A DNA stretch of 64,000 nucleotides from NCBI RefSeq assembly GCF_014839805.1, contig NC_051119.1:3093245-3157244 (forward strand), read 5' to 3'. This document shows positions 57,501 through 63,011 of the stretch, piece after piece. Below the pieces are notes generated by a model. It was not told the DNA's origin, did not search any database, and was given only the letters and a program-made list of their open reading frames with translations. The translations under genes were made by a program, and so were the position numbers. Positions within the stretch are counted from its first letter, which is position 1, and each line of letters starts with the position of its first letter. Source of the stretch: Manduca sexta (taxonomy: Eukaryota > Arthropoda > Insecta > Lepidoptera > Sphingidae).

Positions 57501-59662
57501 AGTAGGTCCGGGCCTAGGGTGGCCAGACGATAAAGGCGGCAAATCGGGCCAAAAAAAAACACTGATGATTAAAAAAAAAATAAATAAATAAAATACTTTA
57601 TTTATCACGTAGGCGAACAAAGTTGCACTTATGATACGTCAAAACAAAGAATAAGAATAATTATTATTTCTAAACAACTATTAAAATCACTTATATAACT
57701 ATGGAGATTTTAAATTAGGGATAAAGTTTATACAAAAGACTAGGTACAAAAGTACGAAGTAACCAGCTCGGGCTGGCAAGTAGGGGGAAATAGAAGGGTA
57801 ACGCGTCGCGATCCTCACCGGCGAGGACATGAGCCCTAACCTAGCTAACCTACCAGCCTTTCACTAGCTACCTAAGTGATGACTACCCGAAGAAGAAAGG
57901 CAGAAAGAAACTCCGGGCTTTCTTTTTGTCATCAATTGTTCACTACTTCTTTTGTATTTTTTCCAAGTCTTTCTTGTACATAGTCACAATAGTTATATAA
58001 GCTAATGCACGCACATCACCGTTAACATGGGATAAGATGAAATCCAATCGACTAAACCTGGAGCGGCATAAAATAAAATTAGCGATAGCAAATAAAAGAG
58101 AACATAGATTCATACTTAAATAACGGCGTACAGCGTGCATTCGCCTACATTTACAATCATAGTTTTCAATCATGAGAAAAGAAAAAAAAAATAGTGATAT
58201 TGAACAGGCAAACACAACATGATCGGGTGGTCGTCTTTCAAAAATTACATTTCATTACAAGAAATAACATTAATAAGATTACAAGAAATAACTCAAATGC
58301 AAAGTATCTTAAACCATCTAGCATCGGAATGTTTGCCGGCAAACATGACAGTTACATAACATTCCGTGTGTCACGGAAAAATAACCTTATTATGTAGTAT
58401 ATAATAAGGTTATATTCCCGTGACACACGTAATGTCATGTAGCTGCCATGTTTGCCGGCAAACATTCCGATGGTAAATGGGTTACTGTGTATAACCTTAT
58501 GATTATAATCTTCCTAAATCACTATTTTGGGTGCTGAGAAAGGGGCGGGGCACATTGTCTCGGGCCTGCAGCGGCTAGGACTGCAATCCGCCACTAGGCA
58601 TAACATACCTATACTTTGATCAATTGTTGAATAAGCCAAAATCTTAATATAAGCCGGGAAGAGCCTCCTCTACTACTGAGAGCGATTTGGCCTTAACTAC
58701 CACGCTGGCCTAGTGCGGATTGGTAGACTTCACACACTTTCAAATTTCTTATAGAAAACTTCTCAGGTATGCAGGTTCCCTCACGATGTTTTCCTTCAGC
58801 ATAAAAGCAAATTATAACTCACAAAGAATCTATATATACTATTATATGTATAAAGCTGAAGAGTTTGTTTGTTTGTTTGAACGCGCTTATCTCAGGAACT
58901 ACCGGTTCAAACTGAAAAATTCTTTTTGTGTTGGATAGCCCTTTGTTCGTGGAGTGCTATAGGCTGTATATCATCACGCTATGACCAATAGTAGAGGAGC
59001 AGTAATGAAACATGTTGCAAAATCGGGGAAAATGTATTAGTTCTGAGTTCTTTAACCGTTGAGTGCGCTGCGTAAACGGTTAAAGTTATGCAACAATGAT
59101 GTACGACGGGATTGTTCCTCTTAGAAAGTTCCACAAAAATATATTATAAAACAAAGTCCCCCGCTGCATCTGTCTGTGTGAACGTGTTAAACTCAAAAAC
59201 TACCCAACTTATTAAGATGAAATTTGGTATGGAGACAGTTTGAGACCGTGGGAAGAACATAGGCTCTCGGGAAAATATATAGCGAGGCTTTTATAACGGA
59301 AAACTTTAGCCCGAAAAACTTTATAACGCGGGCGGAGCCGCGGGCAAAAGCTAGTACACATATAATTTTAGAAAGTCAGAGTTGTGTGCCCTTCGGTTTT
59401 TAACCTGCGGGCATGCGTCTCGGAAGTCCGTTCCACACCCAACTGGGCTGTCGTATCTTTCGTATCTTAGCCAAAATCTTGCTGTAACATAATTAATTTT
59501 CAGATCGTCCAAATTGGCCGCATACTCAACGCCCACATGTCTTCAATGCAGTGGATAGACAACTCCATCGCCCAAATTTCAACAAAATTGGACCAACTGA
59601 AGGCAACACACGACACACTGCGCAGGGACAACGAGAGATCCTTCCAGCTCACGTACAACTGA
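42434..59662 (+). CDS. Nup62: Nuclear pore glycoprotein p62 (Nup62), 14 coding exons
   Basis: Exons 42434-42500, 42811-42867, 44352-44441, 44736-44860, 45600-45681, 47247-47368, 47777-47948, 48671-48859, 49908-50540, 52830-52911, 53635-53803, 55291-55466, 56817-56928 and 59504-59662 join without a frame break into 744 residues. Residues 1 to about 540 are Ser/Thr/Ala/Gln-rich with many FG dipeptides (MSFNFG at the start; TGLSFG repeats). Residues about 553-744 are heptad-like coiled coil with Nsp1/Nup62 C-terminal landmarks: FAQLEENINKW, QINAWDTLLI, EREHMYSLAENL, ILNAHMSSMQWID. Nup62 is a central-channel nucleoporin; it assembles with Nup54 and Nup58 through the coiled coils, and its FG region binds transport receptors. 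It is longer than vertebrate p62 (about 520 residues), mostly because of the 633-bp exon 9. The ATG is the first in frame with the FG sequence. Many introns carry transposons. The gene converges with the BTB gene. Confidence 0.94.
42811..42867 (+). CDS. Nup62: Nup62 coding exon 2
   Basis: Acceptor CACTTGCAG, donor GCAG|GTGAGT. Encodes 18 codons with GFSFGGG and LFGG motifs. Phase 1 in and out. Confidence 0.88.
43436..43589. mobile_element. Nup62: Shorter relative of the TA-flanked element in Nup62 intron 2
   Basis: TACAGGGTCATCAAAC at the left; GGTTTCATTTAGTAACGCAA and GATCCTGTTTA at the right. An internally deleted copy of the 56953 family. Confidence 0.65.
43594..43870 (-). mobile_element. 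Nup62: Degenerate family A SINE in Nup62 intron 2
   Basis: CTCCTCTACTACTGAGAGGG, TATGCAGGTTTC and later blocks match the family A consensus with many changes. The tRNA-like head is barely recognisable. Confidence 0.65.
44352..44441 (+). CDS. Nup62: Nup62 coding exon 3
   Basis: Acceptor GTTACAG. Encodes AFNFSS and GGFSFGAK. The donor chosen is TTGT|GTTAGT at 44442 because only it leaves phase 1, which exon 4 requires. A GTAACC at 44429 would end in phase 0 and break the frame. The exact 3' edge is the least certain junction of the gene. Confidence 0.72.
44736..44860 (+). CDS. Nup62: Nup62 coding exon 4
   Basis: Acceptor CTATTGCAG, donor CCAG|GTGTGT. Encodes SLFGAS, LSFGGF and GFGQPA motifs. 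Phase 1 in, phase 0 out. Confidence 0.88.
45412..45574 (+). mobile_element. Nup62: Rearranged Helitron-like fragment in Nup62 intron 4
   Basis: GAAGAATTTGTTTGTTTGAA and TCTCAAGAACTA (5' type), then GCGAGCGGAGCAGCGAGCG and AAAGCTAGT (3' type) with the middle deleted. Ends about 26 bases before exon 5. Confidence 0.6.
45600..45681 (+). CDS. Nup62: Nup62 coding exon 5
   Basis: Acceptor CTTTTGCAG, donor CAAG|GTAACA. Encodes NMFGATT and PAFGTP motifs. Phase 0 in, phase 1 out. A Helitron-like fragment ends about 26 bases upstream of the acceptor. Confidence 0.87.
45894..46510 (+). mobile_element. GC-rich 5'-truncated LINE 3' end with poly(A) and 12-bp target duplication
   Basis: GGTCTTTCATAT stands at 45882-45893 and 46511-46522, exactly flanking a 617-bp insert that ends in A11. 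The insert is GC-rich, unlike its surroundings, and includes CACGGTATCCCCTGCTTGTC and GACTAATAGGGGCC, a pattern I know from lepidopteran LINE 3' ends. It has three 16-bp repeats and a 15-base C run. No intact frame. Confidence 0.85.
46115..46184 (+). repeat. Three 16-bp tandem repeats plus a C15 run inside the LINE
   Basis: TTCGGTGCGTGGGGGC occurs three times in a row (46115, 46131, 46147), followed by TTCTGAG and 15 C residues (46170-46184). Prone to slippage and sequencing error. Confidence 0.9.
47247..47368 (+). CDS. Nup62: Nup62 coding exon 6
   Basis: Acceptor TGTTTACAG, donor GACG|GTAATC. Encodes PAFGSP and GFSFGKP motifs. Phase 1 in, phase 0 out. Confidence 0.87.
47777..47948 (+). CDS. 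Nup62: Nup62 coding exon 7
   Basis: Acceptor GATTTCAG, donor GCAG|GTATCA. Encodes SGFGTT, LSFGSSGFG, AFSFGNN and PAFGAA motifs. Phase 0 in, phase 1 out. Confidence 0.88.
48091..48410 (+). mobile_element. Nup62: tRNA-derived SINE, family A, in Nup62 intron 7
   Basis: Plus orientation: GCGGCGATGGCCTAGTTGGG head, GGTTCAAATCCC B box, ATACAGGGTTGATATTATT tail. Confidence 0.85.
48421..48552. mobile_element. Nup62: Short inverted-repeat element (MITE), copy 1, Nup62 intron 7
   Basis: The left end ATACTGGTCACCACTTTTGG and right end CGAAAATTAGGAAACCAGTA are imperfect inverted repeats. The same ends occur at 60929-61047. Confidence 0.65.
48671..48859 (+). CDS. Nup62: Nup62 coding exon 8
   Basis: Acceptor TTTTTCGCAG, donor TTGG|GTAAAC. 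Encodes PAFGTP, VGFGSS and PAFGAA motifs within a GC-rich stretch. Phase 1 in and out. Confidence 0.88.
48892..49433. mobile_element. Nup62: Palindromic foldback element, copy 1, split by a SINE (Nup62 intron 8)
   Basis: Left part 48892-49002 and right part 49363-49433, separated by a SINE with an 11-bp target duplication. Both parts carry GCCGGCAAACAT and the GTGACACACG / GTGTTCACGG inner repeat. Confidence 0.85.
49003..49351 (+). mobile_element. Nup62: tRNA-derived SINE, family A, inside a palindromic element (Nup62 intron 8)
   Basis: TATAATGTTAT flanks the SINE at 48992-49002 and 49352-49362 (11-bp target duplication). The head is partly duplicated: AGCGACGATAGCCT appears at 49003 and again at 49022. 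Confidence 0.92.
49908..50540 (+). CDS. Nup62: Nup62 coding exon 9 (large FG/FS repeat exon)
   Basis: Acceptor GTATCGCAG, donor ACAG|GTATGT. This 633-bp exon encodes about 211 residues of degenerate tandem repeats. They centre on GLSFG, GLGFG and GISFG, with several units reading FS or FA instead of FG (LTFSA, APFSA, FSFAK, LSFSA, LSFSS). It accounts for much of the extra length over vertebrate p62. Phase 1 in and out. Confidence 0.9.
50645..50795. mobile_element. Nup62: Palindromic foldback element, copy 2 (Nup62 intron 9)
   Basis: GCTGAATGTTTGCCGCCAAA on the left, TAACCTTATTATGTAGTATA at the centre, CGTGACACACGCAAATGTCA on the right; outer ends diverged. Starts about 105 bases after exon 9. 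Confidence 0.75.
51158..51830. mobile_element. Nup62: Non-autonomous hAT-like element in Nup62 intron 9
   Basis: 673 bases starting CAGTGGCGAAG and ending CTTCGCCACTG, flanked by the perfect 8-bp duplication GTAGGTAA (51150-51157 and 51831-51838). A subterminal GGTTACCTTTTG / CCCTTTTGAAAA similarity extends the inverted repeat. No transposase frame. A lone end of the same type lies at about 2279-2300. Confidence 0.92.
51950..52140 (+). mobile_element. Nup62: Helitron-like 3' fragment in Nup62 intron 9
   Basis: GATATTTGGTATGGAGATAG, GACCTTGGGAAGGACATA, GGAAAATATATAGCGG and GCGAAACCGCGAGC resemble the 3' half of the 58829 element, with a degraded terminal hairpin and end. Confidence 0.5.
52830..52911 (+). 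CDS. Nup62: Nup62 coding exon 10
   Basis: Acceptor TGATTTCAG, donor TCAC|GTAAGT. Encodes a Thr/Ser-rich linker with no FG dipeptide (SGITALGKTT), the spacer before the coiled coil. Phase 1 in, phase 2 out. Confidence 0.85.
52948..53245 (-). repeat. Nup62: Interspersed repeat family B in Nup62 intron 10
   Basis: TTTTTTTTATTGCTTTGAAT to GAAACCTACCACCAGTAAA in reverse orientation, starting about 35 bases after exon 10. Confidence 0.82.
53635..53803 (+). CDS. Nup62: Nup62 coding exon 11 (start of coiled coil)
   Basis: Acceptor GCACTTTCAG, donor AAAG|GTATAC. Encodes FAQLEENINKWTLELEEQE and INAWDTLLIANGEK, the strongly conserved Nup62/Nsp1 C-terminal domain. Phase 2 in, phase 0 out. Confidence 0.93.
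54240..54690. mobile_element. Nup62: Diverged relative of the TA-flanked element in Nup62 intron 11
   Basis: ATTGCGTTAATAAATGAAAC, TGAATAACGATTATTTCACC, GTGTGTGAGTGTATTTTTGA and AGTAATTTATTGCAAAGTGT align in order with 56975-57305. The terminal repeats are lost or unclear. Confidence 0.6.
55076..55235 (+). mobile_element. Nup62: Helitron-like 3' fragment in Nup62 intron 11
   Basis: ATTATAAAACAAAGTC, AGACCCTGGGAAGG and GGGAAAATATATAGTGGGA match the 3' half of the Helitron family. The hairpin end is missing. Confidence 0.5.
55291..55466 (+). CDS. Nup62: Nup62 coding exon 12 (coiled coil)
   Basis: Acceptor TTTATTCCAG. Encodes VELNDAVETVKNEQQ and LEDLLTPMEKQLLED heptads, ending at REHM. The donor is ACAT|GTTAGT, the same unusual GTTAGT hexamer as exon 3. 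Phase 0 in, phase 2 out. Confidence 0.9.
55487..55735 (-). pseudogene. Nup62: C-terminal fragment of an RTE-type LINE in Nup62 intron 12
   Basis: The minus strand reads PPTRWTDDLVRVAGVRWMRA and QNRSLWRSWG, the characteristic end of lepidopteran RTE LINE proteins. The tail is (ATG)n, seen as CATCATCATCATTTCAG at 55492, as expected for RTE elements. It begins about 20 bases after exon 12. Confidence 0.75.
56225..56440 (-). repeat. Nup62: Degraded family B repeat in Nup62 intron 12
   Basis: ATGATGAGACGACAAGCCGC, ACTATAGACAGTGGC and GTTAAGTCTTATTATGTCCA recall the family, with gaps and rearrangement. Confidence 0.5.
56817..56928 (+). CDS. Nup62: Nup62 coding exon 13 (coiled coil)
   Basis: Acceptor CTGCCCTCAG, donor TCCT|GTAAGT. 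Encodes SLAENLDTQLRQMSEDLKEV and IEHLNETN, matching the Nup62 family. Phase 2 in, phase 0 out. The next intron, 2,575 bases long, holds several nested transposons. Confidence 0.92.
56953..57352. mobile_element. Nup62: TA-flanked inverted-repeat element in the last Nup62 intron
   Basis: TA|CAGGGTCATTTTGACATTGCG on the left and CGCGATGTCAAAATTACCCTG|TA on the right form ~45-base inverted repeats that also share the CACATACT / AGTATGTG block. A TA target duplication and CAGGG ends suggest a Tc1/mariner-type MITE. It starts about 25 bases after exon 13. Confidence 0.8.
57563..58257 (-). mobile_element. 3' fragment of the same LINE family as at 6500-10770
   Basis: The reverse complement closely matches 10084-10760, including the fragment MFACSIS...IENYDCKC and the ATAAATAAAG end. 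It is 5'-truncated to about 700 bases and lies inside a hAT-like element in the last Nup62 intron, antisense to the gene. Confidence 0.85.
58311..58483. mobile_element. Nup62: Palindromic foldback element, copy 3, intact (last Nup62 intron)
   Basis: Arms 58311-58392 and 58402-58483 are about 85-90% complementary around a 9-base loop (TGTAGTATA). Each arm contains TGTTTGCCGGCAAACA, itself a perfect 16-base palindrome. No coding capacity. Confidence 0.9.
58652..59452 (-). mobile_element. Nup62: Family A SINE split by a Helitron (last Nup62 intron)
   Basis: The 3' part runs 58652-58828 and the tRNA-side part 59355-59452, with a Helitron-like element in between. Removing the insert restores the usual SINE order. 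Confidence 0.85.
58829..59354 (+). mobile_element. Nup62: Helitron-like element inserted in a SINE (last Nup62 intron)
   Basis: 526 bases from TCTATATATAC to a hairpin (CGCGGGCGGAGCCGCG) and GCAAAAGCTAG. It splits a SINE: the left flank ends ACAAAGAA and the right flank resumes TACACATATAA, while intact SINEs here read ACAAAGAATACACACATAA. So insertion fell between A and T with no base gained or lost, as Helitrons do. Confidence 0.9.
59504..59662 (+). CDS. Nup62: Nup62 terminal coding exon 14
   Basis: Acceptor AATTTTCAG. Encodes IGRILNAHMSSMQWID and a final helix ending in FQLTYN, then TGA at 59660-59662. A polyadenylation signal follows 40 bases later. Confidence 0.92.
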   Translation: MVQIGRILNAHMSSMQWIDNSIAQISTKLDQLKATHDTLRRDNERSFQLTYN

Positions 59663-59701
59663 ACCTGAATGTACTGTTTATTATTGATATGTCTGTGATT
59701 T

Positions 59702-59707
59702 AATAAA
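59702..59707 (+). terminator. Nup62: Polyadenylation signal AATAAA after Nup62
   Basis: A canonical hexamer lies 40 bases past the Nup62 stop, followed by a T-rich stretch (TTTTCTTCTAATTTGG). Confidence 0.7.
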
Positions 59708-59799
59708 GGCTTTTCTTCTAATTTGGTTTGATTTTTGAGGCAGGGAGGTTTTGTAAAACAGTGATTGGGTAACACAAAAACTTTTTACACGCAAACGCC

Positions 59800-60012
59800 T
59801 TTATTCCGAAGGGGTAGAGTGCAATCTGGATATACACATAGCCAAATGTGTTCCATCCCATGATGTGATAGGGGGCGAGCCTATCGCCATATCACGCACA
59901 AATTCCAGACTCCGTATTGATACTGGTTACTAAAAACCAATATCACTGCCCACCCGAGCATCGAACCCAAGACCTCAGTGCAATCTTACAATACAACTAC
60001 GCCACCGATATA
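59800..60012 (-). mobile_element. tRNA-derived SINE, family D, after Nup62
   Basis: ATTCCGAAGGGGTAG, CAAATGTGTTCCATCCCATG, GGGGGCGAGCCTATCGCC and CGCCACCGATATAG match family D. Starts about 90 bases past the Nup62 polyadenylation signal. Confidence 0.72.
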
Positions 60013-60111
60013 GCTAGTAAATTTTTTTTTGTTTCTTACTATGAACCGATGTCCAACGAATTAACAAAATTTTTCCTCAGTAACTTACCGCCCAGTTACA
60101 CACGTATAATA

Positions 60112-60302
60112 ATAATAATATCAGCCCTGTATTATATACTGTCCCACTGTTGGGCACGGACCTCTACTACTGAGAGGGATTACGCTTTAGTCCACCACGC
60201 TGGCCTAGTGCGGACTGGTAGACTTCACACACCTTCGAAATTTCCATAGAGAACTTCTCAGATGTGCAGGTTTCCTCACGATGTTTTCTTTCACCGTTAA
60301 CG
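60112..60302 (-). mobile_element. Family A SINE lacking its tRNA head
   Basis: From (AATAAT)n and ATCAGCCCTGTATTATATA to CTTTCACCGTTAACGC, then the match stops. Adjacent to a LINE insertion starting at 60331. Confidence 0.75.
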
Positions 60303-60330
60303 CACGAACGCACCTTACATGTCATAAATC

Positions 60331-60838
60331 CTCTCGCGTCGGGGCCTGGTAGAAGCCATGCTCCGGGGCGAGAGAGAGTGGGATGCAGTCACCTCCTTCT
60401 GCGAGGACGTGATGCTCGCAAAGGAGGTGGCGGGACGGCTACGGCGCCAAAGCGCCCAATGTCCCATCCGCCACGGCAGACGTACAAGACGCGGGCGTCG
60501 AACGTCTGCTGAGGATCGTCAGCCTCCGTAGGCACGGACCGTCGGATGACGAGCATTGGGTAGCTCGTCGCCCGAAACACCCCAACGGCCCGTGTGTACG
60601 GCGAGTAGTGTTCTACGCGCGCCTCGAAGAGCAGTGTCAGTGTCATTGACGGGGCCCTTTAGGGCCGGTGCCTGCCTAGCTTTCAATGCCATCGGATCTT
60701 GGACCTAGGCACATAGGCAAAGGATGGGAACACCGTAGGTTTTTAGTCAGTAGAAGTCTGACACGCCCTCCCGCCCATCCCAAGGCGGGAGATAGTCATC
60801 TGATGAATTACCTACGTTAAAAAAAAAAAAAAAAAAAT
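60331..60838 (+). mobile_element. 5'-truncated LINE 3' end (R1-like) with poly(A) and 12-bp target duplication
   Basis: ATGTCATAAATC lies at 60319-60330 and 60839-60850 around a 508-bp GC-rich insert ending in about 19 A. The plus-strand frame from 60331 reads LVEAMLRGEREWDAVTSFCE and KEVAGRLRRQ before a stop, like the extreme C-terminus of R1-clade LINE reverse transcriptase proteins. A conserved-looking 3' UTR follows. Confidence 0.88.
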
Positions 60839-60928
60839 ATGTCATAAATCTTGAAAAGCTGACTTCTTAAAACTTTTAACACAAAAGCCACTTTCAAAAA
60901 CCAAATAATAATTTAAAATAACAGGTGA

Positions 60929-61047
60929 ATACTCGTTACCAATTTTGGAGTTAGTGACTAATTAGAATTGAACTTTGTATATTGTTTCCATATATGTACC
61001 TACTTATCTGTGTAGTTTAGTCCAACTTCAAAATTGATAACCAGTAT
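60929..61047. mobile_element. Short inverted-repeat element (MITE), copy 2
   Basis: The left end ATACTCGTTACCAATTTTGG and right end CAAAATTGATAACCAGTAT are inverted repeats, matching the Nup62 intron 7 copy. Confidence 0.68.
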
Positions 61048-61073
61048 ACCAAAGAGAATATAATCACTACGTT

Positions 61074-61451
61074 TTAAGGTGGTAGCTCAAGGTCCATTTT
61101 CATACATTTTGTTTCGGCTTTAATCTGGGTAACTAAACAAGTATTGGCAAGTAAAGAATTTAAATTCACGTCTAGTTAGTGATTAGTTCTCGCAGTTGAA
61201 AGAAAAACGTAAAAATAATTAATAATCATGGATATTTCGGCCTTTAAAATTTAATATGACGAAATTTCTATTAAATTTTAAAGGCCGAAATATCCATGAT
61301 TATTAATTATTTTTACGTTTTTCTTTCAACTGCGAGAACTAATCACTAACTACACGTGAATTTAAATTCTTTACTTGCCAATACTTGTTTAGTTACCCAG
61401 ATTAAAGGTGAAACAAAATGTATAAAAATGGACCTTGAGGTATCGCCTTAA
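61074..61451. repeat. Long near-perfect inverted repeat (hairpin) between Nup62 and the BTB gene
   Basis: Two 183-base arms (61074-61256 and 61269-61451) are reverse complements with about 7 mismatches, none in the inner 82 bases, around a 12-base loop (TGACGAAATTTC). Both outer ends read TTAA. TTAAGGTGGT at the left end recurs inverted at 61622-61632, so the parent element may be larger. No coding capacity. A transcript would fold into long double-stranded RNA. Confidence 0.93.
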
Positions 61452-61866
61452 GCTATCTGACCACATAAAAATCAAGATTTTGATTTTTTTTTACATGCTT
61501 TTAAACTTAGCACAGCAGTATTATTATACCTGTTGTAAAATATTTTTTTTGTGTTTTATGTACATTATTTTTATTTAGAAATTGGTAAAAAATATGGCCA
61601 ACATTCCATGTTGCTGGGGGCACCACCTTAATAGTAAAGGAAAGTAAAAAAAAGACGAAAATAAAGTAAGTTAAATTTAATTAAAATAATCATCTGTTTA
61701 GGACAGCATTTATGTTAACCTATTATAACGTAGCTAATACATTATTATTTATCGAGTCAATATAGACCTGCAGAGTACTTCTGCTTCTGTACTTGTAGAT
61801 TCTTGATAGTGCTTCTTGTCATACTGGACTAGTCTATTCAGACTTGTATGTGTAAATTACAAAACA

Positions 61867-61872
61867 TTTATT
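61867..61872 (-). terminator. Polyadenylation signal AATAAA after the BTB gene
   Basis: AATAAA on the minus strand, 108 bases past the stop codon of the BTB gene. Other AT-rich hexamers occur further on, so use of this one is a guess. Confidence 0.4.
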
Positions 61873-61979
61873 TTACTCCTTTTAATTATTATCATGCAGA
61901 AAATATTGTAAGAGGTACAGGTATTCTTGTATGAAATTGGCTTTTGGGTATCTTATAATTAGTTTTACAGAAATGCTTC

Positions 61980-63011
61980 TTATTCATCTATTGCCCCAGC
62001 ATCTGAATCATCATTTTGCATGAACCATTCGCAGATATATTTCAACAATGTAACGGATTCAACTTTATCCCATCCTTCAGATTTTTTTATAATTTGCCCT
62101 GCCCTATCCTTAATGAACAGCAATGTTAACTGCTTCAATGAATCAGCATGATGTCTATCGGCTAGTTGTAGTGTATCTATAGCATTCTCCGCAGTAAGCT
62201 TTTCATATAATTTTTGTGTACACAAACTTTTCAGTCCATCAAGTTGGTAATAATCAGCAGCTTCCAACAGCTTGTCTGGTATCTCACCAGCCTTCGGGAC
62301 TTTGTTGCTGTATATAAATGTTAGCACCTCCTGTAACACATCTGCCTCGAACGGGGACTCCACTATATTAGTGTAACTCTCAGTAGTGTCATGTGCAAAG
62401 TGGGCTTTAAGAACTGGGCTCCGACACGCTAATATATTCTTGTGAACTTCAAACTCAGTGCCTTCCGCAGACTTCATCATTACATCAGAAAATAATTTGT
62501 TCAAAAATAGCTGCTCAAAATCATCGCTCAACTTATCTAAATGGTTGGTTTGGTAATCTTTGGAAAACACATTGAACTCAAATAGAATCTTGAAATCATA
62601 ACAGCACGCCTCTTTACGCCCTGCGCGTATACAGATCGTTCTGTAATCACACATTATTGTGGTCATATAGTGCCACATGTTCGCTAGTATCCTGTAACTA
62701 CTCTGCGTCACAAGGACTTGTCCCTGTTGAGAATCCAAGCACACTCTATAGTTGAGGACCACAGGTGCTGGTGAAGAGTAATATATTTTAATATCATCGG
62801 TGCGGCTACACCACTTTATTTTTAATCGCAATCTTGTCTCCGGTTGTTTCGAATTCTGGACCTCGGATTCCTCAGAATAAAAAAACATATTCTCCTTTGT
62901 TGCCAATAGTTCGCGAAAGGTTTTGAGAGACCATGTTATAGTATCTGTCCAATGTTCCTCATTATCAGTCTGTGTTCTGCTATATTTAAAACTTTGCCTT
63001 ATATCGGACAT
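61980..63011 (-). CDS. BTB/POZ protein with divergent MATH-like amino half (SPOP/TDPOZ-like)
   Basis: One uninterrupted 343-codon frame starts with ATG at 63011-63009 and ends with TAA at 61982-61980. A BTB/POZ fold spans about residues 163-270: FSDVMM, the core EVHKNILACRSPVLKAHF near 188-205, FIYSNKVPK, and AADYYQLDGLKSLC. Residues 271-343 look like the BACK-like helices that follow BTB in SPOP (LTAENAIDTLQLADRH). Residues about 20-150 have the position and strand-rich look of a MATH/TRAF domain but no motif I could fix. Proteins of this plan usually act as substrate adaptors for cullin-3 ubiquitin ligases; here that is inferred from the BTB part. Lack of introns contrasts with the two neighbouring genes and may mean origin by retrocopy. 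It converges with Nup62. Confidence 0.87.
   Translation of the reverse strand: MSDIRQSFKYSRTQTDNEEHWTDTITWSLKTFRELLATKENMFFYSEESEVQNSKQPETRLRLKIKWCSRTDDIKIYYSSPAPVVLNYRVCLDSQQGQVLVTQSSYRILANMWHYMTTIMCDYRTICIRAGRKEACCYDFKILFEFNVFSKDYQTNHLDKLSDDFEQLFLNKLFSDVMMKSAEGTEFEVHKNILACRSPVLKAHFAHDTTESYTNIVESPFEADVLQEVLTFIYSNKVPKAGEIPDKLLEAADYYQLDGLKSLCTQKLYEKLTAENAIDTLQLADRHHADSLKQLTLLFIKDRAGQIIKKSEGWDKVESVTLLKYICEWFMQNDDSDAGAIDE

Larger units (their letters stand above)
57476..58595. mobile_element. Nup62: hAT-like element hosting two later insertions (last Nup62 intron)
   Basis: The left end CAGTGGCGGATTTGCCC and right end CTGCAATCCGCCACTA form a terminal inverted repeat (AGTGGCGGAT / ATCCGCCACT). 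Flanking 8-mers TTTGTAAC and GGCATAAC agree at only 4 positions, so the target duplication is decayed or absent. A LINE 3' fragment and a palindromic element lie inside. Confidence 0.68.

Noticed and set aside
57943..58215. 90-codon minus-strand frame nearly identical to one at 10121
   Set aside because: It is the shared 3' region of the LINE family, downstream of its ORF2, so it is not an independent gene conserved by selection.
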